DNA from: Oleiagrimonas sp963817755
Lineage (GTDB): Bacteria > Pseudomonadota > Gammaproteobacteria > Xanthomonadales > Rhodanobacteraceae
Direction: 5' to 3'
NCBI GenBank assembly: GCA_963817755.1
Contig: CAWFPB010000002.1
Span: 248,001 to 312,000, forward strand
Length of the DNA: 64,000 nt
Part shown: positions 26,873 through 34,702 of the stretch, one piece after another
How the letters are laid out: each line of letters opens with the position of its first letter
Numbering within the stretch: position 1 is the stretch's first letter
Notes under the pieces: generated by a model
What the model saw: the letters and a program-made list of their open reading frames with translations, nothing else
Databases searched by the model: none
What the model was told of the DNA's origin: nothing
Made by a program: the position numbers and the translations under genes

Positions 26873-29053
26873 ATGTACAGCATCCGTAGCATCACGCTTG
26901 CCGCCGCCATCGCCGCCGTCGTGGCGGTGTCCGGCTGCTCGCAGTCGTCCGATTCGTCCGCCGGCAAGGCCTCGGCCAGCGCGCCGCCGCCCGCCAGCGC
27001 CGCGCCCGCGACCCAGCGCAAGAACCCGCTCATCACCAAGAGCGACCTGCCGTTCCAGGCGCCGCCGTTCGACAAGATCCGCGACAGCGACTACGCCCCG
27101 GCCTTTGCCAAGGGCATGAACGAACAGCTGGCCGAGATCGACAAGATCGCCAACAACCCGGCCAAGCCGACCTTCGGCAACACCCTGGTGGCGCTGGAGC
27201 AGTCCGGGCAGACCCTGCATCGCGTGGAGATGGTCTTCAACGACGTGTTCGCGGCCAATTCCGACAAGGCACTGAACAAGGTCAACGAGGAGATGGCGCC
27301 AAAGCTGGCCGCCCACCAGGACGCGATCTATCTCAACGAGAAGCTGTTCAAGCGCATCCAGACCCTCTACAACGAACGCGACTCGCTCAAGCTCGACCCG
27401 GCCTCGGCGCGCCTGCTGACCTGGTACTACGACGACTTCGTGCACCACGGCGCCAAGCTTTCGGCCGACGACCAGTCCCGGCTCAAGGCGCTCAACGAGC
27501 AGGAGTCGAAGCTGACCTCGCAGTTCGTCAACAAGCTGCTGGCCGCGACCAAGGCCGGTGCGCTCATCGTCGACGACAAGTCCAAGCTGGCCGGCCTGTC
27601 CCAGGGCGAGATCGCCGCCGCCGCCGAGGCCGCCAAGACCCGTGGCCTGACCGGCAAGTGGGTCATCCCGCTGCAGAACACCACCCAGCAGCCGGCGCTG
27701 GCCGAGCTGACCGACCGCGCCGTGCGCAAGCAGCTGTTCGAGAATTCGTACATGCGCACCGAGCGCGGCGGGCCCAACGACACCCGTAACACCATCGCCG
27801 AACTGGCCAAGGTGCGCGCCGAGAAGGCCAAGCTGCTGGGGTATCCCAACTACGCCGCCTGGAAGCTCGAGGACCAGATGGCGAAGAACCCCAGGACGGT
27901 GCTGAAGTTCGTCGACGCGCTGGTCCCGCCGACCATGGCCAAGGCGCGCCACGAGGCGCACGAGCTGCAGGGCCTGATCGACAAGAGTGGCAAGCACTTC
28001 AAGCTCCAGGCCTGGGACTGGGAGTTCTACGCCGAGAAGCTGCGCAAGGCCAAGTTCGACCTCGACCAGGACCAGGTCAAGCCGTACTTCGAGCTGCACA
28101 ACGTGCTCAAGAACGGCGTGTTCTATGCCGCCCATGAGCTGTACGGCCTGACCTTCAAGCGCCGCAAGGACATCCCGGTCTACAACCCGGACGTGATGGT
28201 CTACGAGGTGTTCGACGCCGATGGCAAGCCGCTGGGCCTGTTCTACGCCGACTACTTCAAGCGCGACAACAAGCAGGGTGGCGCGTGGATGGACAACCTG
28301 GTGGGCCAGTCCAAGCTGCTGGGCACCAAGCCGGTCATCTACAACGTGTGCAACTTCACCAAGCCGGCGCCGGGCCAGCCCGCGCTGATCAGCTTCGATG
28401 ACGTGACCACGATGTTCCACGAGTTCGGCCACGCCCTGCACGGCTTCCTGTCCGACCGCACCTACCCGAGCCTGTCCGGCACCAACGTGCCGCGCGACTT
28501 CGTCGAGTTCCCGTCGCAGTTCAACGAGCACTGGGCCAGCTACCCGCAGGTGTTCAAGCACTACGCGCTCAACTACAAGACCGGCAAGCCGATGCCCGCG
28601 GCGCTGGTGGCCAAGCTGCGCAAGGCAGCCAAGTTCAACCAGGGCTACGCGCTGGGCGAGCTGCTGTCGGCCTCGCTGCTGGACATGAGCTGGCACATGA
28701 TCCCGGCCGATGCGCCGCTCAAGCACGTGGATGCCTTCGAGACCAAGGCGCTCAAGGCCAACCACACCGACCTGCCGTACCTGCCGCCGCGCTACCGATC
28801 CAGCTACTTCATGCACATCTGGGGCAACGGTTATGCGGCCGGCTACTACGCCTACCTGTGGACCGAGATGCTGGACGACGACGCCTACCAGTGGTTCCTC
28901 GACCACGGCGGCATGACCCGCGCCAACGGCCAGCGTTTCCGCGACATGATCCTTTCGCGCGGCAACAGCAAGGACGTGGCCAAGCTGTTCCATGCCTTCT
29001 ACGGCAAGGACCCGGACGTGGGCCCGATGCTCAAGGACCGCGGGCTCAAGTAA
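26873..29053 (+). CDS. M3 family metallopeptidase lipoprotein (peptidyl-dipeptidase Dcp-like)
   Basis: The 726-residue protein is a zinc oligopeptidase of the thimet/Dcp family. The zinc site HEFGHALHG (His516, Glu517, His520) is in FDDVTTMFHEFGHALHGFLSD, with downstream FVEFPSQFNEHWA. The region FMHIWGNGYAAGYYAYLWTEML is typical of Dcp. Unlike cytoplasmic E. coli Dcp it has a lipoprotein signal (VAVSGC, Cys22) and a Ser/Ala/Pro linker, so it should be membrane-anchored in the periplasm. A strong terminator follows. Confidence 0.93.
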   Translation: MYSIRSITLAAAIAAVVAVSGCSQSSDSSAGKASASAPPPASAAPATQRKNPLITKSDLPFQAPPFDKIRDSDYAPAFAKGMNEQLAEIDKIANNPAKPTFGNTLVALEQSGQTLHRVEMVFNDVFAANSDKALNKVNEEMAPKLAAHQDAIYLNEKLFKRIQTLYNERDSLKLDPASARLLTWYYDDFVHHGAKLSADDQSRLKALNEQESKLTSQFVNKLLAATKAGALIVDDKSKLAGLSQGEIAAAAEAAKTRGLTGKWVIPLQNTTQQPALAELTDRAVRKQLFENSYMRTERGGPNDTRNTIAELAKVRAEKAKLLGYPNYAAWKLEDQMAKNPRTVLKFVDALVPPTMAKARHEAHELQGLIDKSGKHFKLQAWDWEFYAEKLRKAKFDLDQDQVKPYFELHNVLKNGVFYAAHELYGLTFKRRKDIPVYNPDVMVYEVFDADGKPLGLFYADYFKRDNKQGGAWMDNLVGQSKLLGTKPVIYNVCNFTKPAPGQPALISFDDVTTMFHEFGHALHGFLSDRTYPSLSGTNVPRDFVEFPSQFNEHWASYPQVFKHYALNYKTGKPMPAALVAKLRKAAKFNQGYALGELLSASLLDMSWHMIPADAPLKHVDAFETKALKANHTDLPYLPPRYRSSYFMHIWGNGYAAGYYAYLWTEMLDDDAYQWFLDHGGMTRANGQRFRDMILSRGNSKDVAKLFHAFYGKDPDVGPMLKDRGLK

Positions 29054-29075
29054 TCGACCGCGAATCGCAGCAACG

Positions 29076-29105
29076 AAAAAGGCCGGCTTCATGCCGGCCT
29101 TTTTC
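29076..29105 (+). terminator. Intrinsic terminator of the M3 peptidase gene
   Basis: AAAAA plus GGCCGGC (29076-29087), a short loop, GCCGGCC and a T5 run form a symmetric hairpin that could also work in reverse. It starts 23 bases past the stop codon. Confidence 0.9.
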
Positions 29106-29168
29106 ATGATCCACGCTGACGCGTTGGGGTACTTTCCACGATGCATCGCGAACGCCTTCCCACCCTTT

Positions 29169-29193
29169 GTAGGAGCGCCGGAAGGCGCGATGG
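29169..29193. repeat. GTAG-type REP palindrome
   Basis: GTAGGAGCGCCGGAAGGCGC followed by GATGG begins with the GTAG tetranucleotide and forms a GCGCC/GGCGC hairpin with a GGAA loop. It resembles the GTAG palindromes (SMAG-type REPs) of Stenotrophomonas and relatives. One copy lies in the 239-bp convergent spacer between the M3 peptidase and glutamate-cysteine ligase genes. Confidence 0.6.
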
Positions 29194-29292
29194 CGCACGG
29201 TGGGCGCGTGCCGCGAAGATCGGATCTTGCCGTGTAGCCGTATCGCGCCACGGGCATTCCCTTAGGTCACGCCTCCCCGCGCTTCCACAGCC

Positions 29293-30660
29293 TCAGTAGG
29301 CGAATTCGCGGAACACCGGGTCGACGTTGCCGTTCCAGGGGCCTTCGAACAGCTCCAGCTTGCGCTCGGCCGGGGTCTGGCCCGACTGGGCCAGTTCCAC
29401 CAGCGGCTGGATGAAGATGGTCTCGTCGCTGCCGTGCTCGTTGTTACGGGCGCGGCGCTTGAGGCCGTGGCCGGCGATCTTCAGCGTTTCCAGCGCCAGC
29501 TCGCGCACGGTGGCACCGCGGAAGGGCAGCTTGAGCGCATGCCTGGGCACGCCGTCGCGCAGCGCGTGGCGCTCGGCCATCGTGAAGTCCTTGACCAGGT
29601 CCCAGGCCGCATCCAGCGCGGTGTCGTCGTACAGCAGGCCGACCCACAGCGCCGGCAGCGCGCACAGACGGTTCCACGGCCCGCCGTCGGCGCCGCGCAT
29701 CTCCAGGAATCGCTTCATGCGCACTTCCGGGAAGGTGGTGGTCATGTGGTCGTCGAAGTCGCGCAGGGTCGGCGTCACGCCCGGAAGCTCGGGCAGCTTG
29801 CCGGCCAGGAAGTCGCGGAAGCTGCGCCCGGCCACGTCCACCGGCTGCCCGTCCTGCATGGTGAAATACATCGGCACGTCGAGGATGTAGTCGACCCAGC
29901 GCTCGTAGCCGAAGCCATCCTCGAACACGAAATCCAGCATGCCGGTGCGGTCCGGGTCGGTGTCGGTCCACACGTGCGAGCGGTAGGACAGGTACCCGTT
30001 GGGCCGGCCTTCGGTGAATGGCGAGTCGGCGAACAGCGCGGTGGCCACCGGTTGCAGCGCCAGGGCCACGCGGAATTTCTTGATCATGTCCGCTTCGCTG
30101 GAAAAATCCAGGTTCACCTGCACGGTGCAGGTGCGCGTCATCATGTCCAGGCCCAGGTCGCCGCGCGTGGGCATGTAGCGGCGCATGATGGCGTAGCGGC
30201 CCTTGGGCATCCACGGCATCTGGTCGCGCCGCCACTTGGGCTGGAAGCCCATGCCCAGGAAGCCCAGGCCCAGGTCGTCGGCGACCGAGCGCACTTCTTC
30301 CAGGTGGCCGTTCACCTCGCGGCAGGTCTGGTGGATGGTTTCCAGCATGGCGCCGGAAAGCTCCAGCTGGCCGGCCGGTTCCAGGGTGATCGAGGCGCCG
30401 TCGCGGGCCAGCGCCACCGGAAGCTCGCCCTCGCGCGCGATGTCCCATCCGTGCTTTTCGGCGATGCCTTCCAGCAGCGCTCGGATGCCGCGCTCGCCCT
30501 CGTAGGTCGGCGGGCGCAGGTCGTCATGGCGGAAGCCGAACTTCTCGTGCTCGGTGCCGATGCGCCAGGCTTCGCGGGGCTTCTCGCCGCTGGCGACGTA
30601 CGCGGTCAGCTGACGCGGATCGGTGATCGGCGTGGCCTGGGTGGAACTGGGAATCGACAC
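29293..30660 (-). CDS. Glutamate-cysteine ligase, plant/proteobacterial type (GCS2)
   Basis: This enzyme makes gamma-glutamylcysteine, the first step of glutathione synthesis. The 455-residue protein is of the plant/alphaproteobacterial class, not the E. coli GshA class. It shows WRIGTEHEKFGF (substrate/Mg site), ITLEPAGQLELSGA, GFQPKWRRDQMPWMPKGRYAIMRRYMP, MTRTCTVQVNLDFSSEADM and NRLCALPALWVGLLYDD. The start is GTG 30660 (MSIPSS...). It is convergent with the M3 peptidase gene and upstream of none; msrB lies 129 bp behind it in the same direction. Confidence 0.93.
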   Translation of the reverse strand: MSIPSSTQATPITDPRQLTAYVASGEKPREAWRIGTEHEKFGFRHDDLRPPTYEGERGIRALLEGIAEKHGWDIAREGELPVALARDGASITLEPAGQLELSGAMLETIHQTCREVNGHLEEVRSVADDLGLGFLGMGFQPKWRRDQMPWMPKGRYAIMRRYMPTRGDLGLDMMTRTCTVQVNLDFSSEADMIKKFRVALALQPVATALFADSPFTEGRPNGYLSYRSHVWTDTDPDRTGMLDFVFEDGFGYERWVDYILDVPMYFTMQDGQPVDVAGRSFRDFLAGKLPELPGVTPTLRDFDDHMTTTFPEVRMKRFLEMRGADGGPWNRLCALPALWVGLLYDDTALDAAWDLVKDFTMAERHALRDGVPRHALKLPFRGATVRELALETLKIAGHGLKRRARNNEHGSDETIFIQPLVELAQSGQTPAERKLELFEGPWNGNVDPVFREFAY

Positions 30661-30789
30661 CTTGGTGAAATCCTTGTGCGTGGAACCGAATCACTGTGGG
30701 GGCGAAGCGGGCGAAATGGAAGGGTGCCGCGGCGAACGCCGTGGTCATGCACGGGAAACGACGCGTATTCGGGGCCGTGCGGTCCGGAT

Positions 30790-31302
30790 TCAGGCTGGTG
30801 CATGCGTGCCGGGACGGAATGCCAGGGCCAGGCCGTTGATGCAATAGCGCAGCCCGGTCGGCGGTGGCCCGTCGTCGAACACGTGGCCCAGGTGGCCGCC
30901 GCAGCGTCGGCAGTGTACCTCGGTGCGAATCATCATCAGCGAGGTGTCGCGACGGGTGGCGACGGCCTCCGGCAGGGGCCGGAAGAAGCTGGGCCAGCCG
31001 GTGCCCGAGTCGAACTTGGTGGCCGAGCTGAACAGCGGCAGGGCGCACCCGGCGCAATGGTAGGTGCCGGCGCGCGTCTCGCGGTCCAGCGGGCTGCTGA
31101 AGGGTGGCTCGGTGCCGGCCTGGCGCAGGATGCGGAATTGCGCCGGCGTCAGGCGCGCGCGCCATTGCGCAGGAGTCAGGTTCCATGCGCCCCGGACGGT
31201 GGTCGTGGCCGCGGCTTCGTCCGCCCGGCTGCGGCCGCAGCCGCCCAGCAGCAGCGCGCCGGCGGCCCCGGCGGCGGTGATCAGGAATCGGCGTCGATGC
31301 AT
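30790..31302 (-). CDS. msrB: Peptide-methionine (R)-S-oxide reductase MsrB, exported lipoprotein form
   Basis: The 170-residue enzyme repairs oxidised methionine in proteins. The MsrB domain has two zinc CxxC pairs (Cys83/86 and Cys131/134), the motif FDSGTGWPSFF and catalytic Cys154 in RYCINGLALAF. The N-terminus MHRRRFLITAAGAAGALLLGGC combines a twin-arginine-like motif with a lipobox (Cys22), so the protein is probably a Tat-exported, lipid-anchored periplasmic MsrB. A GGAGG ribosome-binding site precedes the ATG. It sits near glutamate-cysteine ligase, which makes a small antioxidant neighbourhood. Confidence 0.93.
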   Translation of the reverse strand: MHRRRFLITAAGAAGALLLGGCGRSRADEAAATTTVRGAWNLTPAQWRARLTPAQFRILRQAGTEPPFSSPLDRETRAGTYHCAGCALPLFSSATKFDSGTGWPSFFRPLPEAVATRRDTSLMMIRTEVHCRRCGGHLGHVFDDGPPPTGLRYCINGLALAFRPGTHAPA

Positions 31303-31390
31303 GGCGGGCCTCCACGGGCTTGGCTCACCTGCATACGGACCGTGCCGGGGCGCGGATGCTTACACGCGCCCTTGCAGCGCGCGGAGCAAC

Positions 31391-31972
31391 CTACTCGCGC
31401 ACCGCGGCGTAGTCGCGCGCGTGGGCGTCCCAGGCCGGGGCGTTGTCGATCGCCGGCAGCACGCGTTCGGGGGTGTCCACCAGTTGCCACATCCTCGCGT
31501 GCTCGGGATTCATGAAGCGCGCCTCGATGACCTGCTTCAGGAACGCATCCAGCGGCCGGTAGAAGCGCTTGGTGTCCAGCAGCACGATCGGGTTGAGGTA
31601 GATCCCCAGGCGCTTGAGGGTGATCGCCTCGAACAGCTCCTCCAGCGTGCCGCAGCCGCCGGGCAGGGCGATGACCGCGTCCGAATCGGTCAGCAGACGA
31701 TGCTTGCGCTCGCGCATGTCCTCGACCAGCTGCAGCTCGGTCAGGCCCGGATGGCCCCATTCCAGGTCGGCCATGAACCGGGGCAGGATGCCGATGACCG
31801 TGCCACCGGCCTCCAGCGCGCCGTCCGCCACCGCACCCATCGAGCCGCGCGAGCCGCCGCCGTAGACGATGCTGTGGCCGGCCTCGGCCAGGTGATGCCC
31901 GAGCGCGGTCGCGGCGTCGCGGTAGGCCGGATCGGCGTGGTCGGAAGAGGCGCAGTAGACGCAGATGCGCAT
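31391..31972 (-). CDS. LOG family protein (cytokinin riboside 5'-monophosphate phosphoribohydrolase type)
   Basis: The 193-residue protein has the LOG/TIGR00730 signatures: an MRICVYCASS start, YGGGSRGSMGAVADGAL (about 37-53) and the catalytic loop PGGCGTLEE (104-112). Family members release free base from nucleoside 5'-monophosphates. In plants and some bacteria this makes active cytokinins, while in many bacteria the natural substrate is AMP or IMP. It lies downstream of rho, separated by a terminator, and 88 bp upstream of msrB. Confidence 0.9.
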   Translation of the reverse strand: MRICVYCASSDHADPAYRDAATALGHHLAEAGHSIVYGGGSRGSMGAVADGALEAGGTVIGILPRFMADLEWGHPGLTELQLVEDMRERKHRLLTDSDAVIALPGGCGTLEELFEAITLKRLGIYLNPIVLLDTKRFYRPLDAFLKQVIEARFMNPEHARMWQLVDTPERVLPAIDNAPAWDAHARDYAAVRE

Positions 31973-32015
31973 GGAAGTTCCCTGTGATGCGGATGTATCC
32001 GGCCATTATGCCGCA

Positions 32016-32056
32016 GACCACGAAAAAGCCGGCGCAAGGCCGGCTTTTTCGTGGTC
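32016..32056. terminator. Perfect 18-bp-stem bidirectional terminator below rho
   Basis: Two perfectly complementary 18-nt arms (32016-32033 and 32039-32056) enclose a GCAAG loop. Each arm contains a five-base A/T tract next to GCCGGC, so it should terminate in both directions. It lies between the rho stop and the start of the LOG gene, both on the minus strand, and would end the rho transcript. Confidence 0.88.
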
Positions 32057-32083
32057 GCATGGGCTACTCGGGGGTCTACGCTT

Positions 32084-32137
32084 TCCCGAGTCCCGAGTCC
32101 CGAGTCCCGGTCCCGAGTCCCGAGTCCCGAGTCCCGG
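32084..32137. repeat. TCCCGAG heptad tandem repeat
   Basis: The array reads three TCCCGAG heptads plus TCCCGG, repeated twice exactly (two 27-bp units). It lies in the rho 3' untranslated region, immediately after the rho stop codon and before the terminator. Confidence 0.85.
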
Positions 32138-32141
32138 CTCT

Positions 32142-33839
32142 TCACCGCTTCATCGCATTGAAGAACTCGTCATTTGTCTTGGTGTTCTTCATCTTGTCGA
32201 GCATGAACTCGATCGCCGCCAGCTCGTCCATCGGGTGCAGCAGCTTGCGCAGGATCCAGATCTTCTGCAGCAGGTCCGGCGGGATCAGCAGGTCCTCACG
32301 GCGGGTGCCGGAGCGGTTGATGTCGATCGCCGGGTACACGCGCTTCTCGGAAATACGCCGCGACAGGTGCACCTCCATGTTGCCGGTGCCCTTGAACTCC
32401 TCGAAGATCACCTCGTCCATCTTGCTGCCGGTGTCGATCAGCGCGGTGGCGATGATGGTCAGGCTGCCGCCTTCCTCGACGTTGCGCGCGGCGCCGAAGA
32501 AGCGCTTCGGGCGCTGCAGGGCGTTGGCGTCGACGCCGCCGGTGAGCACCTTGCCGGAGCTCGGCACCACGGTGTTGTAGGCGCGCGCCAGGCGGGTGAT
32601 GGAGTCGAGCAGGATCACCACGTCCTTCTTGTGCTCGACCAGGCGCTTGGCCCGCTCGATCACCATCTCGGCGACCTGCACGTGGCGCACCGCGGGTTCG
32701 TCGAAGGTGGAGCTGACCACCTCGGCGCGCACGCTGCGCTGCATCTCGGTCACTTCCTCCGGACGCTCGTCGATCAGCAGGATGATCACGTGGGCATCGG
32801 GATGGTTGTGGATGATGGCCTGGGCCACGTTCTGCAGCATCATCGTCTTGCCGGCCTTGGGCTGGGAGACGATGAGGCCGCGCTGGCCGCGCCCGATCGG
32901 CGCGATCAGGTCGATGATGCGGCCGGTGATGTCCTCGGTCGAGCCGTTGCCGCGCTCCAGGTGGAACGACTGGCGCGGGAACAGCGGAGTGAGGTTCTCG
33001 AACAGGATCTTGTTCTTGGAGGCCTCCGGCGGATCGCCGTTGATGGTCTCCACGCGCAGCATCGCGAAGTAGCGCTCGCCTTCCTTGGGCGGGCGCACGC
33101 GTCCGGTGATGTAGTCGCCGGTGCGCAGGTTGAAGCGGCGGATCTGGCTGGGGCTGACGTAGATGTCGTCGGGCCCGGCCAGGTAGGACTCGTCGGCCGA
33201 ACGCATGAAGCCGAAGCCGTCCTGCAGGATTTCCAGCACGCCCTCGGCCCAGATGCCGCCGCCGGAGCGGGCGTGGGCCTTGAGGATGTTGAAGATGACG
33301 TCCTGCTTGCGCGCACGCGCCACGCCCTCGTGGGCGCCCAGTTCCTCGGCCGTCTCCAGCAGCTGGATGGCGTTCTTGCGCTTGAGTTCGGTCAGGTTGA
33401 TGATGCGGTCGTCGCTGCCGGCATCGTGGTCGTCGTCGTCGTCCATCGGCAGGCCGGCGTGGTTGCCGCGTGGCGCGTTGTTGCCGCGGTTACCGCCGCG
33501 GTCGTTGCGGTCGTTGCGGCGGCGGCGTCCGCGACGTTCGTTGCCACGGTTGCCTGCATTGCTGCCACTACCGCGCTTGCGGTTGTCGCCCTGCGAGCGG
33601 CCCTGGCCATCGTTGCCGCCGTCGCCGGCGGACGATCCCTTGTCGTCACCGTTGCCGGCGCTGCCCTCTCCGGAGGGCGCGGGAGCCGGTGCGGGCGCGG
33701 GCGAAGGCGCGGGCCCGGAGGCCGCGTCCTTGGGCTTGGCACTGGCGCGTGCGCGCTTGGGCTTGGCGGGTTTGTCGGTAGTCGCGGCGTCGTCCGGACG
33801 CGGCGTCTCGGTGGTGGGCTTGCTATCGGTATCGGACAC
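32142..33839 (-). CDS. rho: Transcription termination factor Rho with long N-terminal extension
   Basis: Rho is the hexameric RNA-dependent ATPase that terminates transcription. From INLTELKRKNAIQLLETAEELG onward the protein matches E. coli Rho: RNA-binding DGFGFMRSADESYLAGPDDIYVSPSQIRRFNLRTGD, Walker A SQPKAGKTM (Lys331) and LLIDERPEEVTEMQRSV. The Q/R-loop region is also present. Ahead of it lies an extension of about 145 residues rich in Pro-Ala, then Gly/Asn/Arg/Asp (RGRRRRNDRNDRGGNRG) and a DDDDDHD patch. I chose GTG 33839 (GAGG upstream) over ATG 33938. At 565 residues it is longer than E. coli Rho by this extension. Confidence 0.95.
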   Translation of the reverse strand: MSDTDSKPTTETPRPDDAATTDKPAKPKRARASAKPKDAASGPAPSPAPAPAPAPSGEGSAGNGDDKGSSAGDGGNDGQGRSQGDNRKRGSGSNAGNRGNERRGRRRRNDRNDRGGNRGNNAPRGNHAGLPMDDDDDHDAGSDDRIINLTELKRKNAIQLLETAEELGAHEGVARARKQDVIFNILKAHARSGGGIWAEGVLEILQDGFGFMRSADESYLAGPDDIYVSPSQIRRFNLRTGDYITGRVRPPKEGERYFAMLRVETINGDPPEASKNKILFENLTPLFPRQSFHLERGNGSTEDITGRIIDLIAPIGRGQRGLIVSQPKAGKTMMLQNVAQAIIHNHPDAHVIILLIDERPEEVTEMQRSVRAEVVSSTFDEPAVRHVQVAEMVIERAKRLVEHKKDVVILLDSITRLARAYNTVVPSSGKVLTGGVDANALQRPKRFFGAARNVEEGGSLTIIATALIDTGSKMDEVIFEEFKGTGNMEVHLSRRISEKRVYPAIDINRSGTRREDLLIPPDLLQKIWILRKLLHPMDELAAIEFMLDKMKNTKTNDEFFNAMKR

Positions 33840-34007
33840 GAACGGACCTCGTCGGGGCGCCGTGGAAAGGAAGGAGGGGTCGGGGGTGGACCGGATGCGA
33901 GGGCGCGAATGGCCCGTCGTCTGGAGGCAATCTAGCACTGCGGGCGGCGGCCCGCAATCATCGTGTCGCGGCGGGCCTGAGCCTCGCCGCGACCGGAGAA
34001 GCCGGGG

Positions 34008-34334
34008 TCACAGCAGGCCGTCGACCATCTGCGTGATGCGGCCCTTGGGTACGGCGCCGACCTGGGTGGCCTCGACCTTGCCGCCCTTGAACACCATCAT
34101 GGTGGGCACGCCGCGCACGCTGTAGTTCATGGCGGTCTTCTGGTTGTGGTCGATGTCGACCTTGACGATCTTCAGGCGGCCTTCGTAATCCTTGGCCACT
34201 TCGTCCAGGATCGGCGCAATGGCCTTGCACGGGCCGCACCAGGTGGCCCAGAAGTCGACCAGGACCGGAACGTCGGAATGGAGGACTTCGGTCTCGAAGT
34301 CGCTGTCGTTGATATGGGTGATCAGATCGCTCAC
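34008..34334 (-). CDS. trxA: Thioredoxin TrxA
   Basis: The 108-residue protein is a classical cytoplasmic thioredoxin with active site WCGPC (Cys33/Cys36) in VLVDFWATWCGPCKAIAPIL, cis-Pro in RGVPTMMVFKGG, and normal length. The start is GTG 34334. It precedes rho by 168 bp in the same direction, the common trxA-rho order in gammaproteobacteria, and is divergent from rhlB. Confidence 0.97.
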   Translation of the reverse strand: MSDLITHINDSDFETEVLHSDVPVLVDFWATWCGPCKAIAPILDEVAKDYEGRLKIVKVDIDHNQKTAMNYSVRGVPTMMVFKGGKVEATQVGAVPKGRITQMVDGLL

Positions 34335-34702
34335 TGCGGATGACTCCGTGGTTGCGGTGGGAGTACGCCGTCGGGGACCGCGCACGAGGCGTTCGGCATC
34401 GGCTACACTATGGCAGATTTGCCTCGTCCCACAGATGGCGGGTGGGGCTGGAAAAATCAAGCGGACTGCCGTTGCGGCACGTCGCTCATTCCAGCGCAAC
34501 TCGGAACGGGATTCAAGCCGGCCCTGCCGGTGCAGTGGAAACCGTTCCAGCCTCCGGAATCGCCCGGCGAGGGCGCGTCGCAGGTGCCGGCCACAGGCCC
34601 GGCGCGGACGGGCCCGCACCGACTCATTATCCCGGCTGCGCCGCTGCACGGCGCGCCGACAGCAACGCCGCCGGCACATGGCCAGGCGGCCGGACCCAAT
34701 AC
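34335..34702. other. Gene-free divergent spacer between trxA and rhlB
   Basis: These 368 bp have no supported gene. A TACACT -10-like hexamer lies near 34404 on the plus strand, in the context GGCTACACTATGGC. If used, it would give rhlB a leader of nearly 300 nt. I saw no perfect operator or riboswitch-like structure. Confidence 0.5.

Noticed and set aside
26543..29257. A 904-codon minus-strand open frame over the M3 peptidase gene
   Set aside because: No family features; composition typical of an antisense frame. The plus-strand peptidase has a zinc motif, lipobox and terminator.
32084..32137. A CRISPR-like array
   Set aside because: The repeat is a simple 7-bp unit with no unique spacers and no cas genes. 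It is a low-complexity tandem repeat.
31973..32141. A mobile element in the rho-LOG spacer
   Set aside because: The long inverted repeat has T-tracts and a five-base loop in the position of a terminator, and no target duplication was seen.
34335..34702. A riboswitch or small protein in the rhlB leader
   Set aside because: No conserved riboswitch motif or convincing small open frame with a ribosome-binding site was found.
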